The notes below the pieces were generated by a model. It searched no databases. It was not told the DNA's origin and saw only the letters and a program-made list of their open reading frames with translations. A stretch of 64,000 nt of DNA from Arthrobacter_B citreus. GTDB lineage: Bacteria; Actinomycetota; Actinomycetes; Actinomycetales; Micrococcaceae. The translations under genes and the position numbers were made by a program. Below, one piece after another: positions 63,936 to 64,000 of this stretch. Each line of letters starts with the position of its first letter. The first letter of the stretch is position 1. The stretch lies in NCBI RefSeq assembly GCF_042429235.1, contig NZ_JBHMBA010000002.1. The stretch is one strand, 5' to 3'.

Positions 63936-64000
63936 ATGAAGAAGCCCCTGATCGCACTGACCGCCGCAGCCCTGCTGCTGACTGCCTCCGGCTGCACCAC
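63936..64000 (+). CDS. Lipoprotein, 3'-truncated by the window edge
   Basis: The first 21 codons of a gene running off the right edge: a basic start (KKP), a hydrophobic core (LIALTAAALLLT) and the lipobox TASGC ending in a cysteine. That is a typical type II signal peptide cut by the signal peptidase encoded by lspA in this window. GCGGA is a weak ribosome site. It is divergent from dinB. Function cannot be told from the fragment. Confidence 0.65.
   Translation, partial: MKKPLIALTAAALLLTASGCT

Overview
The window reads as chromosomal DNA of a high-GC Gram-positive actinobacterium of the Arthrobacter type (Micrococcaceae). The evidence is gene content and order: a Lpd/two-lipoyl E2 pair, a lipB-lipA-DUF4191-glnA1 run, glnE next to a second glutamine synthetase, and a long division/cell-wall cluster with sepF, yggT and divIVA but no ftsA. 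The MurE specificity motif also suggests lysine-type rather than meso-diaminopimelate peptidoglycan, as in Arthrobacter. Nearly all of it is ordinary core chromosome. I see no prophage, insertion sequence, CRISPR array, tRNA or rRNA.

Layout. 0-5.8 kb: the tail of leucyl aminopeptidase, dihydrolipoamide dehydrogenase, the dihydrolipoamide acyltransferase E2, a small membrane protein and an OsmC-like thiol peroxidase. 5.8-12.3 kb (minus strand): two overlapping FluC/CrcB fluoride channel genes, a very large tricorn protease and a membrane-anchored kinase-like protein that lacks the catalytic aspartate. 12.4-17.1 kb: lipoate synthesis (lipB-lipA), a DUF4191 membrane protein, an MFS transporter and an RDD membrane protein. 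17.1-18.8 kb: glnA1 behind a clear GlnR-type operator. 18.8-23.6 kb is the most accessory-looking stretch: a PadR-DUF1048-ABC exporter operon with a palindromic operator, a small DUF6434-like gene that appears frameshifted, a SRPBCC-domain protein, a DUF2510 membrane protein and a tiny secreted or membrane peptide, followed by a gene-free terminator region. 23.6-30.4 kb: an amino-acid ABC transporter with a fused binding-protein/permease, glnE and glnA2. 30.6-36.3 kb: panB, a NUDIX hydrolase, a small SPOR-like protein, methionine aminopeptidase, polyphosphate glucokinase, nrdR, hisD and a helix-hairpin-helix protein. 36.4-61.8 kb: one long minus-strand run, which in transcription order is mraZ, rsmH, ftsL-like, ftsI, murE, murF, mraY, murD, ftsW, murG, murC, ftsQ, ftsZ, pgeF, yggS, sepF, yggT, divIVA, lspA, rluD, dnaE. 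62-64 kb: a DUF3040 protein, DNA polymerase IV and the start of a lipoprotein.

Functional groupings. LipB/LipA make the lipoyl group carried by the E2 and re-oxidised by Lpd. GlnA1, GlnE, GlnA2 and the glutamine-type transporter form a nitrogen-assimilation group within about 13 kb. The division cluster builds lipid II (MurE/F/MraY/MurD/MurG/MurC) and the septum (FtsZ/SepF/FtsQ/FtsL/FtsW/FtsI), with DivIVA as the polar growth organiser.

The most useful non-coding signals are: a recurring leaderless-promoter pattern (TANNNT then 6-7 nt, then the start codon) in front of at least ten genes; the GlnR box; tandem NrdR boxes; a three-repeat MraZ box overlapping the mraZ promoter; and an inverted repeat around the ftsZ promoter. 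I did not find a convincing new multi-gene system. The best leads are the pseudokinase, the frameshifted DUF6434 gene with its leaderless start, and the PadR/DUF1048/ABC module.
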